Notes under the pieces: generated by a model
Seen by the model: only the letters and a program-made list of their open reading frames with translations
What the model was told of the DNA's origin: nothing
Database searches by the model: none
Shown: positions 36,292 through 46,181 of the stretch, piece by piece
Numbering within the stretch: the stretch's first letter is position 1
Layout of the letters: each line of letters opens with the position of its first letter
Position numbers and translations under genes: made by a program
Assembly (NCBI RefSeq): GCF_026343295.1
Contig: NZ_JAPELY010000002.1
Coordinates: 1-64,000, forward strand
Direction: 5' to 3'
Origin: Streptomyces sp. NBC_00083
Lineage (GTDB): Bacteria; Actinomycetota; Actinomycetes; Streptomycetales; Streptomycetaceae
Length of the DNA: 64,000 bases

Positions 36292-37773
36292 ATGGCGACA
36301 ACGGAGTCGGAGCAGTTCGCGGCGTTGCTGCGCGAGTTGAAGGAACGCTCGGGGCGCAGCTACGGGGTGCTCGCGGGCCGCCTGCACATGAGTACGTCCA
36401 CGCTCCACCGGTACTGCAACGGGGACGCGGTCCCCAACGAGTACGCGCCCGTCGAGCGGCTCGCCCGGCTGTGCGGGGCGAGCCCCGAGGAGTCCGTCGA
36501 ACTGCACCGGCGCTGGATCCTGGCGGACGAGGCGCGCCGCCGCGCGCGCGGCACGAACCCGGCGGGGGCCGCCCCTGCCGCTGCCCCCGCGCCGGCCGCG
36601 GAGCCGGCTGCCGCTCCGGCCGAGACCGGCCGGGCCGCCGACGCCGATGCCCACGCCGACGCCGCCGAGTCCGGCCGGGTCGGCGGGTCCGGCTCCGCCC
36701 GCGGGTCCGGCCCCGCCCCCGCGTTCGGCTCCGCGTTCGACTCCGCCCCCGGGCCCGTACCCGGCTCCGCGGCCGGCCCGGACCCGGACCCCGAGCCCGG
36801 CCCCCGTGACGAACTGCCCGACGTCGTCGCCTCCGAGGCCGCCGGTACGCCGTCGGCGACGGGCCGGTTCGGCGGGAAGCGGACGCGGCTCGCGCTCATC
36901 GGGGCGGCCGTCGTGGCGCTCGCCGTGCCCGCCGTGGCCGTCGCCGCCCTGTCGGGGCCCGACGACAAACCCAGCGGCGCGGTCGCCGACGCCAAGCAGA
37001 GCCGCGCGGCCGTGAAGAGCGCGCCCCCGCACACGCCCGGCGCCTCAGCGAGCCCGACGCCCAGCGCTTCGGCATCGTCCTCGGCCGGCCCGTCGGCCTC
37101 GGCCGCCGTGTCGCACACGAAGCCCGCACCGAAGGGGGGCGCGACCGGCACGCCCATCAGCGTGGGCATCAGCTCGTACGACTGGGACACGCCGTGCGGC
37201 AAGTACTACCTGCTCGACCAGAAGCCCACCGCGGTGCCCCCGCCCCCGCCCAGCGAGCAGGACCGGCGGTCCTGGGCGCGGGCGCTCGGCGGGGTCGACG
37301 GCGGGGGTCTCAAACTGGAGCTCACCGCCACGGGCAAGAGCGAAGACGCGGTGGTCATCACCGGGATCAGCGTGCGCGTGGTGGGGCGCGAGGCGCCGCT
37401 GGCCTGGACGGCCTACTCGATGGGGCAGGGGTGCGGCGGCGGTGTCGTCCCGCAGACCTTCGACCTCGACCTGGACGCGCCGCAGCCGGTCACCAAGCCC
37501 GTCGCCGGTCACCAGGGTGACAACGTTGTGCCGGCCAAGGACTTCCCCTTCAAGGTGTCCGCGCACGACCCCGAGGTCTACGACCTGGACGTGCACACCG
37601 AGGACCACGACGTCAGCTGGTATCTGGAGGTCGGCTGGAGCAGCGGCGAACGCTCCGGGAAGGTCACCGTGAACGACGGTGGCAAGCCGTTCCACACCAG
37701 CGCGGTCAAGGGCCGGCCGGCGTACGACTACAACCCGTTCGACAACGCGTGGGAGAAGCTGGATGCCCCATGA
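36292..37773 (+). CDS. Membrane-anchored XRE-type protein with extracytoplasmic domain
   Basis: A 493-residue protein with a helix-turn-helix at the N-terminus (LKERSGRSYGVLAGRLHMST at about residues 15-35). A Pro/Ala-rich linker of some 100 residues follows, then one membrane span (RLALIGAAVVALAVPAVAVA near residue 200), a second Ser/Pro linker, and a beta-rich C-terminal domain with GISSYDWDTPCGKYYLLDQ and YLEVGWSSGERSGKV. This design, DNA binding inside and a sensor outside, is common in Streptomyces but functionally untested. ATG 36292 has GGGAGG upstream. Confidence 0.82.
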   Translation: MATTESEQFAALLRELKERSGRSYGVLAGRLHMSTSTLHRYCNGDAVPNEYAPVERLARLCGASPEESVELHRRWILADEARRRARGTNPAGAAPAAAPAPAAEPAAAPAETGRAADADAHADAAESGRVGGSGSARGSGPAPAFGSAFDSAPGPVPGSAAGPDPDPEPGPRDELPDVVASEAAGTPSATGRFGGKRTRLALIGAAVVALAVPAVAVAALSGPDDKPSGAVADAKQSRAAVKSAPPHTPGASASPTPSASASSSAGPSASAAVSHTKPAPKGGATGTPISVGISSYDWDTPCGKYYLLDQKPTAVPPPPPSEQDRRSWARALGGVDGGGLKLELTATGKSEDAVVITGISVRVVGREAPLAWTAYSMGQGCGGGVVPQTFDLDLDAPQPVTKPVAGHQGDNVVPAKDFPFKVSAHDPEVYDLDVHTEDHDVSWYLEVGWSSGERSGKVTVNDGGKPFHTSAVKGRPAYDYNPFDNAWEKLDAP

Positions 37774-37793
37774 GCAACCGGCTTCTCCCACGC
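37747..37793. terminator. Hairpin overlapping the end of the XRE membrane gene
   Basis: GCGTGGGAGAAGC and GCTTCTCCCACGC form a 13-bp perfect stem around a 21-nt loop that contains the stop codon. It lies just before the convergent argS and may end transcription from both sides. Confidence 0.65.
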
Positions 37794-37811
37794 GGGAGTT
37801 GACCCGGGGGG

Positions 37812-39569
37812 TCAGAGGCGCTCGGGCGTCCTGATGCCGAGCAGGGCCATGCCGCGGTTCAGCGTCCGTGCTGTCAGCTCGGAGAGGAACAGCCGGTTCT
37901 CGGTCTGCGCCTCGGTGTCGGCCTTCAGGACCGGGCACTGGTCGTAGAACGTCGTGAACAGCGACGCCAGCTGGAACAGGTACGCGGCCACCTTGTGCGG
38001 CGCGTACTCGGCGGCGGCCTCGTAGACCAGGTCGCCGAACGCGTCCAGGTGCAGGGCCATCGCCCGCTCCGCCGGGGCGAGTTCGAGCTCCGGGTGGGCG
38101 GCGGGCGCGGTGGTCCCGGCCTTGCGCAGGATCGACTTGATCCGGGCGTACGCGTACTGCAGGTACACCGACGTGTCGCCGTTGAGCGACACCATCTGGT
38201 CCAGGTCGAACTTGTAGTCCCGGTTCGCGGAGGTGGAGAGATCGGCGTACTTGACCGCGCCGATGCCGACGTACCGGCCGTTCTCGACGATCTCCTCCTC
38301 GCTCAGGCCCACCTTCTCGGCCTTCTCGCGCACGACGGCGGTGGCCCGCTCGGCGGCCTCGTCCAGGAGGTCCTCCAGCTTGACCGTCTCGCCCTCACGG
38401 GTCTTGAACGGCTTGCCGTCCGCGCCCAGCACCGTGCCGTAGCCCATGTTGTGCGCGGTGACGTCGTCGCCGAGCCAGCCCGCACGGCGGGCCGTCTCGA
38501 AGACCATCTTGAAGTGCAGCGACTGCCGCACGTCCACGACGTAGATCAGCGAGGTCGCGTCGAGCTCGCCGACCCGGTTGCGGATCGCGGAGAGGTCGGA
38601 GGCCGCGTAGCCGAAGCCGCCGTCGGCCTTCTGCACGATCAGCGGCACCGGCTGGTCGTCCTTGCCCCGGATCTCGTCGAAGAAGACCACGAGCGCGCCG
38701 TCGGAGCGCACCGCGACCCCGGACTCCTCCAGGAGGCGGGCCGTCTCCGGCATCAGGTCGTTGTACGCGGACTCGCCGACGATCTCGTCGTCGCGGATCT
38801 CCATGTCGAGCTTCTCGAAGACCGAGTAGAAGTAGACCTTCGACTCGTCCACGAACTGCTGCCACAGCTCCAGGGTCTCCTGGTCGCCCGACTGGAGCGC
38901 GACGACCCGCTTGCGCGCCCGCTCCTTGAACTCCTCGTCGGAGTCGAAGACGGCGCGCGAGGCCTTGTAGACCCGGTTCAGGTTGCTCATGGCCTGCTCG
39001 CCGTCGACGTCGTCGGCCGGGGCCAGCTCGCCGGGGTTCTCGATCAGGTACTGGATGAGCATGCCGAACTGGGTGCCCCAGTCGCCGATGTGGTGCCGGC
39101 CGATCGTCTTCTCGCCGGTGAAGTCGAGCATGGCCCGCAGCGCGTCGCCGATGACCGCCGACCGCAGGTGGCCGACGTGCATCTCCTTGGCGACGTTCGG
39201 CTGGGCGTAGTCGATGACGGTGACGCCCGGGTGCTCCTTCAGGGGCACGCCGAGCCGGTCGTCGGCGGCGCGCCCGGCGAGCGTCTCGATGATCGCCCGG
39301 TCGGCGAGCGTGATGTTGAGGAAGCCGGGGCCCGAGACCTCGATCTCCTTGATCAGGTCGCCGTCGACCTGCTCGACGACCTTGGTCGCGAGCTCGCGCG
39401 GGTTGCCCTTCAGCTTCTTCGCGAGGGCGAGGATCCCGTTGGCCTGGAAGTCGGCCCGGTCGCTTCGGCGCAGCAGCGGGTCGGTGGAGCCGGCCTCCGG
39501 CAGGGCAGCCGAGAGGGCGTCCGCCAGGCGCTGCTGGACAGTGGAAGCGAGGGAATGGACCGAGGCCAT
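37812..39569 (-). CDS. argS: Arginyl-tRNA synthetase
   Basis: A 585-residue class I synthetase. The N-terminal additional domain binds the D-loop side of the tRNA. The HIGH signature is [13 protein letters not shown] near residue 125. The KMSKS loop is degenerate ([20 protein letters not shown]), as in most ArgRS. The C-terminal anticodon-binding domain ends [13 protein letters not shown] 39569 reads [11 protein letters not shown]. It is divergent from lysS, with about 150 bp between them holding both promoters. Confidence 0.97.
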   Translation of the reverse strand: MASVHSLASTVQQRLADALSAALPEAGSTDPLLRRSDRADFQANGILALAKKLKGNPRELATKVVEQVDGDLIKEIEVSGPGFLNITLADRAIIETLAGRAADDRLGVPLKEHPGVTVIDYAQPNVAKEMHVGHLRSAVIGDALRAMLDFTGEKTIGRHHIGDWGTQFGMLIQYLIENPGELAPADDVDGEQAMSNLNRVYKASRAVFDSDEEFKERARKRVVALQSGDQETLELWQQFVDESKVYFYSVFEKLDMEIRDDEIVGESAYNDLMPETARLLEESGVAVRSDGALVVFFDEIRGKDDQPVPLIVQKADGGFGYAASDLSAIRNRVGELDATSLIYVVDVRQSLHFKMVFETARRAGWLGDDVTAHNMGYGTVLGADGKPFKTREGETVKLEDLLDEAAERATAVVREKAEKVGLSEEEIVENGRYVGIGAVKYADLSTSANRDYKFDLDQMVSLNGDTSVYLQYAYARIKSILRKAGTTAPAAHPELELAPAERAMALHLDAFGDLVYEAAAEYAPHKVAAYLFQLASLFTTFYDQCPVLKADTEAQTENRLFLSELTARTLNRGMALLGIRTPERL

Positions 39570-39726
39570 GAGGTGCCGTTCCTGTCGGGAGTGAGGACGA
39601 ATGTGCTCCGATTCTCCCACGCGGCCCCCCGCCGTTTCTCCTGCGTTACGGGCAACCCCGGAGGAGCTCGCTCCGTCTGGGAGAATGAGCGTGCCAGCTC
39701 CTCCCAGGCATACGAGAAAGAAGGAC

Positions 39727-41478
39727 GTGCCGACCGTGGCTCAGAGCAGCACCGAGACCGACTGGGTCTCCCGTTTCGCGGACGATGTCATCGCCGAGTC
39801 GGAGCGACGTGCGCCTGGCGCTGCGAAATCTCCCGCCGAAGCCCCGGTGGTCGTCGTCGCGTCCGGCCTCTCGCCCTCCGGCCCCATCCACCTGGGCAAC
39901 CTGCGCGAGGTCATGACCCCGCACCTGGTCGCCGACGAGATCCGCCGCCGCGGCTACACCGTGCGGCACCTGATCTCGTGGGACGACTACGACCGCTACC
40001 GCAAGGTGCCCAACGGCGTCCCCGGTGTGGACGAGTCGTGGAACGAGCACATCGGCCGCCCGCTGACCTCGGTCCCCGCGCCGGTCGGCTCGGCGTACCC
40101 GAACTGGGCCGAGCACTTCAAGGCCGCGATGACCGAGGCCCTCGCCGAGCTGGGCGTCGAGTACGACGGCATCAGCCAGACCGAGCAGTACACCTCGGGC
40201 GTCTACCGCGACCAGGTGCTGCACGCGATGAAGCACCGCGGTGACATCGACGCGATCCTGGAGCAGTACCGGACCAAGAAGGCCCCGGGCAAGAAGTCGC
40301 AGAAGCCGCTCGACGAGGCCGAGGTCGAGGCCGCCGAGGGCTCCGGCGCCGCGGCCGAGGACGACGGCACCGGCTCGACGGGCTACTACCCGTACAAGCC
40401 GTACTGCGGCGGCTGCGGCAAGGACCTCACGGTCGTGTCGGCCTACGACGACGACACCACGGAGCTGACCTACACCTGCTCCGCGTGCGCGTTCTCGGAG
40501 ACCGTGCGGCTCAGCGAGTTCAACCGCGGCAAGCTGGTCTGGAAGGTCGACTGGCCGATGCGCTGGGCGTACGAGGGCGTGATCTTCGAGCCCTCCGGCG
40601 TCGACCACTCCTCGCCGGGCTCCTCGTTCCAGGTCGGCGGCCAGATCGTGTCGATCTTCGACGGCGTCCAGCCGATCGGCCCGATGTACGCCTTCGTCGG
40701 CATCAGCGGCATGGCCAAGATGTCCTCGTCCAAGGGCGGCGTGCCGACCCCGGGCGACGCGCTGAAGATCATGGAGCCGCAGCTCCTGCGCTGGCTGTAC
40801 GCGCGCCGCAGGCCCAACCAGTCCTTCAAGATCGCCTTCGACCAGGAGATCCAGCGGCTGTACGACGAGTGGGACAAGCTGGAGGCGAAGGTCGCCGACG
40901 GCTCGGCGCTGCCCGCCGACGCGGCCGCCCACTCCCGGGCCGCCCGCACCGCGGCCGGTGAACTCCCGCGCACCGCACGGCCGTTGCCCTACCGCACGCT
41001 CGCCTCGGTGGTGGACGTGACGGCCGGCCACGAGGACCAGACCCTGCGCATCCTGACCGAGCTGGACCCGGCCAACCCGGTCACCTCGCTCGACGAGGTG
41101 CGCCCGCGCCTGGACCGCGCCGAGAACTGGATCACCACCCAGGTCCCGGCCGACCAGCGCACCCTGGTCCGCGAGGAGCCCGACACCGAGCTGCTCGCCT
41201 CGCTCGACGACCAGGCCCGCGAATCGCTGCGCCTGCTCGTCGAGGGCCTCGATACGCACTGGTCGCTCGACGGCCTGACCACGCTCGTCTACGGCGTGCC
41301 GAAGGTGATGGCGGGCCTGGAGCCGGACGCCAAGCCGACGCCCGAGCTGAAGGTCGCGCAGCGCTCGTTCTTCGCGCTGCTCTACACGCTCCTGGTGAGC
41401 CGCGAGACGGGCCCGCGCCTGCCCACGCTGCTGCTCGCCGTGGGCGCCGACCGGGTGCGCAAGCTGCTCGCCGTCTGA
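39727..41478 (+). CDS. lysS: Lysyl-tRNA synthetase, class I
   Basis: A 583-residue class I LysRS, the archaeal-type enzyme instead of the common class II form. HIGH motif [11 protein letters not shown] near residue 50; KMSSSKG intact in [14 protein letters not shown] near 330. A zinc-ribbon insertion has CGGCGKDL near 226 and CSACAF near 250. GTG 39727 and GTG 39736 are both in frame. AAGGA lies at the right distance for 39736, whereas 39727 matches the N-terminus I recall for relatives, so the start is uncertain by three codons. A strong hairpin follows the gene. Confidence 0.96.
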   Translation: MPTVAQSSTETDWVSRFADDVIAESERRAPGAAKSPAEAPVVVVASGLSPSGPIHLGNLREVMTPHLVADEIRRRGYTVRHLISWDDYDRYRKVPNGVPGVDESWNEHIGRPLTSVPAPVGSAYPNWAEHFKAAMTEALAELGVEYDGISQTEQYTSGVYRDQVLHAMKHRGDIDAILEQYRTKKAPGKKSQKPLDEAEVEAAEGSGAAAEDDGTGSTGYYPYKPYCGGCGKDLTVVSAYDDDTTELTYTCSACAFSETVRLSEFNRGKLVWKVDWPMRWAYEGVIFEPSGVDHSSPGSSFQVGGQIVSIFDGVQPIGPMYAFVGISGMAKMSSSKGGVPTPGDALKIMEPQLLRWLYARRRPNQSFKIAFDQEIQRLYDEWDKLEAKVADGSALPADAAAHSRAARTAAGELPRTARPLPYRTLASVVDVTAGHEDQTLRILTELDPANPVTSLDEVRPRLDRAENWITTQVPADQRTLVREEPDTELLASLDDQARESLRLLVEGLDTHWSLDGLTTLVYGVPKVMAGLEPDAKPTPELKVAQRSFFALLYTLLVSRETGPRLPTLLLAVGADRVRKLLAV

Positions 41479-41490
41479 CCGTCACGCACA

Positions 41491-41529
41491 GCGCAGGGCC
41501 GTCACCCGGTGCGGGTGGCGGCCCTGCGC
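41491..41529 (+). terminator. lysS terminator
   Basis: 17-bp stem GCGCAGGGCCGTCACCC / GGGTGGCGGCCCTGCGC with one G-T pair and a 5-nt loop, 12 bp after the stop codon. Confidence 0.88.
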
Positions 41530-41571
41530 GTTCGCCTCGGCGGGCGGTGCGGTGCGGCGGTCGACGTACCG

Positions 41572-42912
41572 TCAGGCGATGTGGTCCTCGGTGTCCCGGG
41601 TCGCCTCGAAGTGGCGCTTGAACTGCGGGTACAGCTGGCGGAGCACCGTGGCGCTCTCCGGGTAGCCGACGCCGTGCTCGTCCGTGAGCCTTATGTCGAG
41701 CGTCTCGACGGTGGGGTAGTCGCCCTCGCTGTTCACGTGCTGGCGGAACACGTCGTAGGCGAGCTCCGCGAACGCCGCGAACTCGTCCTCCGTCGGGACC
41801 GCGACCGGAGCCGGGGCCGGCTCGGCGACGGTCTCCTGCTCCGGCGCGGGCCGGGGGCCCTGCGCGCGCGGGGCGGGCACGCCGAGGGGGCGCTCACGGT
41901 TGGGCCCCGACGGGACCATCACCGGCTCCGCCGGCTGAGCCTGCTCGGCGACGGGCTCGGCGAAGGCCGGGTCGTAGGTGCCCGCGTACTCCTCGGGCGT
42001 GACGTGCTGGGCGGCGAACCACGGGCTCTCGTGCGTGGTCGGGTGCTCCGGCTCGATGTAGCCCGGCTCCTGCTCGGGCCACGGGTCCTGCGCCTGTGCC
42101 TGCGCCTGCGCCTCGGTCTGTGCCCGGCGCGGGGGCTCCTCGGGCGGGGTCTGCGCGTGGGCGGGCGGCAGCTCCGGCTGCGGCTCGGGGCGCGGGGGCT
42201 CCGGCGCCGGCGGCAGCAGCACCGGGTCCATGCCGGCCGCGGCGAGACCCGCCGGGGCGGTCTCGGCGAGCGGCACGCCGAACTTCGCGAGCCGCAGCGG
42301 CATCAGCGACTCGATGGGCGCCTTGCGGCGCCAGGCCCGGCCGTAGACCGCCTGGAGGCGGGCCCGGTAGACGAGTCGGTCCTGTTCGAGCTTGATGACC
42401 TGCTCGTAGCTGCGCAGCTCCCACAGCTTCATCCGGCGCCACAGCCGGAACGTGGGGATCGGCGAGAGCAGCCAGCGGGTGAGCCGGACGCCCTCCATGT
42501 GCTTGTCGGCGGTGATGTCCGCGATCCGGCCCACCGCGTGCCGTGCCGCCTCGACGGAGACCACGAACAGGACCGGGATGACCGCGTGCATGCCCACGCC
42601 CAGCGGGTCCGGCCAGGCCGCGGCGCCGTTGAAGGCGATCGTGGCGGCCGTGAGCAGCCAGGCCGTCTGGCGGAGCAGCGGGAACGGGATCCGCATCCAG
42701 GTCAGCAGCAGGTCGAGGGCGAGCAGCACACAGATGCCCGCGTCGACGCCGATCGGGAAGACGTAGGAGAAGTTGCCGAAGCCCTTCTGCAGCGCGAGTT
42801 CGCGGACCGCGGCGTACGAACCCGCGAAACCGATCCCGGCGATCACCACGGCACCGGCGACCACCACTCCGATCAGGATGCGGTGCGTCCGTGTCAGCTG
42901 AGTCGCGGCCAC
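41572..42912 (-). CDS. DUF2637 membrane protein
   Basis: A 446-residue protein. The N-terminal 150 residues form four membrane helices of the DUF2637 type (ILIGVVVAGAVVIAGIGFAG, then GVDAGICVLLALDLLLTW). A cytoplasmic basic region (RLWRRMKLWELRSYEQVIK) follows, then a long Pro/Gln/Glu-rich linker and a short C-terminal helix domain (LAYDVFRQHVNSEGDYPTVE) resembling a winged helix. DUF2637 relatives include Spd proteins of conjugative elements, but no mobile gene is nearby. GTG 42912 has GGGGAGGGG upstream. Confidence 0.85.
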   Translation of the reverse strand: MAATQLTRTHRILIGVVVAGAVVIAGIGFAGSYAAVRELALQKGFGNFSYVFPIGVDAGICVLLALDLLLTWMRIPFPLLRQTAWLLTAATIAFNGAAAWPDPLGVGMHAVIPVLFVVSVEAARHAVGRIADITADKHMEGVRLTRWLLSPIPTFRLWRRMKLWELRSYEQVIKLEQDRLVYRARLQAVYGRAWRRKAPIESLMPLRLAKFGVPLAETAPAGLAAAGMDPVLLPPAPEPPRPEPQPELPPAHAQTPPEEPPRRAQTEAQAQAQAQDPWPEQEPGYIEPEHPTTHESPWFAAQHVTPEEYAGTYDPAFAEPVAEQAQPAEPVMVPSGPNRERPLGVPAPRAQGPRPAPEQETVAEPAPAPVAVPTEDEFAAFAELAYDVFRQHVNSEGDYPTVETLDIRLTDEHGVGYPESATVLRQLYPQFKRHFEATRDTEDHIA

Positions 42913-42962
42913 CCGCGTCCCCTCCCCTTGTCAAGCAACTGGCGGGCACAGCCTGGCACATA

Positions 42963-43004
42963 CGTACGGAGTCCGGCCCACAGGGGAGGGCCGGACTCCG
43001 TACG
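42963..43004 (-). terminator. Terminator of DUF3558 gene
   Basis: Perfect 17-bp stem CGTACGGAGTCCGGCCC / GGGCCGGACTCCGTACG with an 8-nt loop, 12 bp past the stop of the minus-strand lipoprotein gene. Confidence 0.88.
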
Positions 43005-43016
43005 GTTGCGCGAGCG

Positions 43017-43790
43017 CTACTTGTTGTTGGCGGCGGTCACCGCCGCGACCGCCTCCTTGGCGAGGGCGGTCGCGGCGCCCTGCACGTTGTCGTTGTCGGG
43101 CGCGTCGGCGCCCTGGTAGCCGGTGCCGTTGTAGTCGATGGCGACCACGGCGTTGGCGGTGCGCGCCACCACGACGGCGTAACGGAAGGTGGCGTCGTCC
43201 TTCTTCAGGTCGAACGTGATCGTCGTGGCCTGGTCGCCGAGACCGGAGGTCGGGGCGGACTTCACGTTCTGCGCGTCACTCGTGGACTGCGCCGCCGAGA
43301 CCGCGCGGTCGAACTGCTTCTGCGCCAGCGCGTCGCCGCTGCCGAGGCCCGGCGTGGAGTCGTAGCGCTTGAAGTCGATGTCGAGCCAGCGGTACTGCGA
43401 GCCGTCGACGCCCTTGTCGTCCAGGCCGTTCCAGGTGCAGCTCGCCTGGGACTGCGGGTCCGAGGTCTTGCCGACCACGCCGGCCTTGGCCTTCGCCTTC
43501 GGCACGTACTCGTCGATCGCCTTCGCGCTGATCGACGGGCACGCCTCGGGCAGCTTGGTGAGCTTCGCCGGCGCGAGGGAGGGCGAGGCACTGGACTGCT
43601 TGCCGCCGGACGCGGACGAGGAGGAGGACGACGAGGAGCCCGACGCCTTCTTGTCGCCGCCCGAGTCGGAGGAACAGCCCACTGCGACGAGCATCACAGG
43701 GACGGCGGCACAGGCGAGGACACGGGCGAGCCGGATGCGCGGGGCCGGGGCGTGCGCCTTTTCGGAGGTGGCCGGGGCTGATCGGTGCAT
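43017..43790 (-). CDS. DUF3558 lipoprotein
   Basis: 257 residues. A cytoplasmic-type N-terminus of about 20 residues is followed by a signal sequence ending in the lipobox VAVGC. A Ser-rich linker follows, then the DUF3558 domain (CPSISAKAIDEYVPKA, later CTWNGLDDKG and FRYAVVVARTANAVV) with its conserved cysteines. The protein faces the outside; function unknown. ATG 43790. It is the second of two adjacent paralogues 32 bp apart, clearly a duplicated pair in one operon. Confidence 0.88.
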   Translation of the reverse strand: MHRSAPATSEKAHAPAPRIRLARVLACAAVPVMLVAVGCSSDSGGDKKASGSSSSSSSSASGGKQSSASPSLAPAKLTKLPEACPSISAKAIDEYVPKAKAKAGVVGKTSDPQSQASCTWNGLDDKGVDGSQYRWLDIDFKRYDSTPGLGSGDALAQKQFDRAVSAAQSTSDAQNVKSAPTSGLGDQATTITFDLKKDDATFRYAVVVARTANAVVAIDYNGTGYQGADAPDNDNVQGAATALAKEAVAAVTAANNK

Positions 43791-43822
43791 GATTCCTTCG
43801 CTTCGTTCTTCGCGCTGGCGCG

Positions 43823-44716
43823 CTATTCGTTGAACTGCTCGACGAGCTTGCCGGCCATGGCCTGGGCCTGCTCCTGCAGCTCCTTGCTGTCGGGGACCTC
43901 GGCGGATGCCATGGCCTGGGCGGTGTACTCGATGGTCACGATGACGTTGGACGTACGGAAGACCACTGTGACGGTACGTTGTCCGGCGCCCGCGCCGCCG
44001 CCGGTGCCGGCCGGGGAGGCCACGTCGTCGATGAACGCGGCGTCGCCGAGCCCGCTGAGCCGGCGCGGCTGGAGGCCGTCCGGGTCGGTGCCGCCCGGTG
44101 TGCCGGATCCGCCGGCGGAGGGGGTGCCGCCGGGCGACGCCGTGCCGCTCGGGGAGACCGCACGGCCGGGGGCCAGGACGGGGGAGCCGGAGCCGCCGGC
44201 CGCCTTCGACGCAGGTGAGGCGGGCGATGCGGGCGATCCGGACGGGGTCGGGGATGCCGCGGGCGCGGAGCTGCGCGGAGCGGGCAGGTTGGCCGCCGCC
44301 TCCTTCTTCGCGTACAGCTCCTGCGTCTGGTCGTCGTCGCTGACGGTGGGGTCGTACGACACCACCCGCTCGAAGTCGACCGTGAGCCTTCGCACACCGT
44401 CGGCCGTCTCGTCCTTCCAGCGGCAGCCGACCCTGCGGTCGGTGTCGTAGGTCAGGTCGGCGGAGCCCGCGTACTCCTTCGTGGCGTCGGCGTCGGCGAG
44501 GCCGGCCGCGCCCGGCAGCATGTCTTTCAGCGCACTGCGGCTCACCGCGTGGCAGGGCTCGGGCAGGGTGCGGTACTTGCCGGCCGGCGCGGGGGCGGAC
44601 TTGGTCACGCCACCCTTGGAGTCGGTGCTCGATCCGTCGGATCCGGAGGCCGCGGAACAGCCGGAGGCGAGCGCCACCAGAAGTGCGAGACCAGGCACGT
44701 ACGCCTTTCGCTGCAC
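43823..44716 (-). CDS. DUF3558 lipoprotein
   Basis: 297 residues. The signal peptide ends with LASGC. DUF3558 segments include CHAVSRSALKDMLPGAAG and CRWKDETADGVRRLTVDFE. The domain is interrupted by a Ser/Pro/Gly/Ala linker of about 80 residues before LGDAAFIDDV, which the neighbouring paralogue lacks. GTG 44716 has AAGGAG 9 bp upstream. It is the first gene of the pair with the 43017-43790 lipoprotein. Confidence 0.88.
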   Translation of the reverse strand: MQRKAYVPGLALLVALASGCSAASGSDGSSTDSKGGVTKSAPAPAGKYRTLPEPCHAVSRSALKDMLPGAAGLADADATKEYAGSADLTYDTDRRVGCRWKDETADGVRRLTVDFERVVSYDPTVSDDDQTQELYAKKEAAANLPAPRSSAPAASPTPSGSPASPASPASKAAGGSGSPVLAPGRAVSPSGTASPGGTPSAGGSGTPGGTDPDGLQPRRLSGLGDAAFIDDVASPAGTGGGAGAGQRTVTVVFRTSNVIVTIEYTAQAMASAEVPDSKELQEQAQAMAGKLVEQFNE

Positions 44717-44930
44717 GGTTCGAAGGCTCCTTCCAGCGGGACGACGGTGAGGGAAAACCGGTTGCCGCCGCGGGGCGGTGGCCGGACACAATGTGTATCG
44801 CACGTGCACCTGTGAACGCCGGTCCACTGTCCTGGTTGTGGGCCTGGGCGTCGGTTTTTGCCTTACGTGCCTTTCAGGACCTTGGTGCCGTTTTCCGCCT
44901 GCGGTTCTCGCGTACGGGGTGTGGCTTGCG

Positions 44931-44972
44931 GGTCATCGCTCACAGGTCATCGCTTACAGGTTTTCACTCACG
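44931..44972 (+). promoter_or_regulatory. Three 14-bp direct repeats upstream of rtcB
   Basis: GGTCATCGCTCACA (44931-44944), GGTCATCGCTTACA (44945-44958) and the degenerate GGTTTTCACTCACG (44959-44972), directly before the ribosome-binding site. An iterated operator or a small tandem duplication in the leader. Confidence 0.6.
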
Positions 44973-44987
44973 GGGGATCGAAGAATT

Positions 44988-46181
44988 ATGTCGTACACGG
45001 AGATGCCCGGTGCTCGGGTGTCCATCAGGATGTGGACCGACCCGGCGTCCATCGACGACGGCGCGATGCAGCAGCTGCACAACGTCGCCACCCTGCCGTG
45101 GATCAAGGGGCTCGCGGTGATGCCCGACGTCCACTACGGCAAGGGCGCCACGGTGGGCTCGGTCATCGCCATGCACGGTGCGGTGTGCCCTGCCGCGGTC
45201 GGCGTCGACATCGGCTGCGGCATGTCCGCGGTCAAGACCTCGCTGACCGCCAACGACCTGCCGGGCGACCTCTCCCGGCTCCGCTCCAAGATCGAGCAGG
45301 CCATCCCGGTGGGGCGCGGCCTGCACAAGTCGCCGGTGGACCCGGGCCGGCTGCACGGCTTCCCGATGGCGGGGTGGGACGGGTTCTGGGAGCGGTTCGG
45401 GGGGATCGCCGACGCGGTCAAGTTCCGTGCGGAGCGCGCCGCGCAGCAGATGGGCACGCTCGGCTCCGGCAACCACTTCGTGGAGTTCTGCCTGGACGAG
45501 TCGGGCGCGGTCTGGCTGATGCTGCACTCCGGGTCGCGCAACATCGGCAAGGAGCTCGCCGACTTCCACATCGGCGAGGCCCGCGGACTGCCGCACAACC
45601 AGGGCCTGGTCGACCGCGACCTCGCCGTCTTCGTCGCGGACACCCCGCAGATGGCGGCGTACCGCAACGACCTGTTCTGGGCGCAGGAATACGCCAAGTA
45701 CAACCGGGCGATCATGATGGCGCTCTTCCAGGACGTCGTGCGCAAGGAGTTCAAGAAGGCCCGGGTCGCCTTCGACGACGTCATCTCCTGCCACCACAAC
45801 TACGTGGCGGAGGAGCGGTACGACGGCATGGACCTGCTGGTCACCCGCAAGGGGGCGATCCGGGCGGGCTCGGGGGAGTTCGGGATCATCCCGGGTTCCA
45901 TGGGCACGGGCTCGTACATCGTGAAGGGCCTCGGCAACGAGGCGTCCTTCAACTCGGCCTCGCACGGCGCGGGCCGGCGGATGAGCCGGAGCGCGGCGAA
46001 GCGGGCGTTCACCACGCGCGACCTGGCCGAACAGACGCGGGGCGTGGAGTGCCGCAAGGACGCCGGCGTGGTGGACGAGATCCCGGGCGCGTACAAGCCG
46101 ATCGAGAGGGTCATGGACCAGCAGCGCGACCTGGTCGAGGTCGTGGCGAAGCTGAAGCAGGTGATCTGCGTCAAGGGGTGA
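44988..46181 (+). CDS. rtcB: RNA-splicing ligase RtcB
   Basis: A 397-residue GTP- and manganese-dependent RNA ligase joining 2',3'-cyclic-phosphate or 3'-phosphate ends to 5'-OH ends in RNA repair. The metal-binding cysteine is C77 in GVDIGCGMSAV. Other metal residues lie in GSGNHFVEF, HSGSRNIG and CHHNYV. The guanylylated histidine is H326 in SHGAGRRMSR. GAIRAGSGEFGIIPGSMG provides further GTP contacts. ATG 44988 has GGGGGA 10 bp upstream. No archease, RtcA or sigma-54 regulator RtcR is next to it. A hairpin follows. Confidence 0.95.
   Translation: MSYTEMPGARVSIRMWTDPASIDDGAMQQLHNVATLPWIKGLAVMPDVHYGKGATVGSVIAMHGAVCPAAVGVDIGCGMSAVKTSLTANDLPGDLSRLRSKIEQAIPVGRGLHKSPVDPGRLHGFPMAGWDGFWERFGGIADAVKFRAERAAQQMGTLGSGNHFVEFCLDESGAVWLMLHSGSRNIGKELADFHIGEARGLPHNQGLVDRDLAVFVADTPQMAAYRNDLFWAQEYAKYNRAIMMALFQDVVRKEFKKARVAFDDVISCHHNYVAEERYDGMDLLVTRKGAIRAGSGEFGIIPGSMGTGSYIVKGLGNEASFNSASHGAGRRMSRSAAKRAFTTRDLAEQTRGVECRKDAGVVDEIPGAYKPIERVMDQQRDLVEVVAKLKQVICVKG

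Noticed and set aside
34852..37032. A 726-residue minus-strand frame
   Set aside because: It runs antisense through the MFS and XRE genes, crosses repeats and has no recognisable domain.
41572..42912. DUF2637 protein as evidence of an integrated conjugative element
   Set aside because: DUF2637/Spd-like proteins also occur in core chromosomes; no integrase, tra gene, replication gene or att-like repeat lies nearby.
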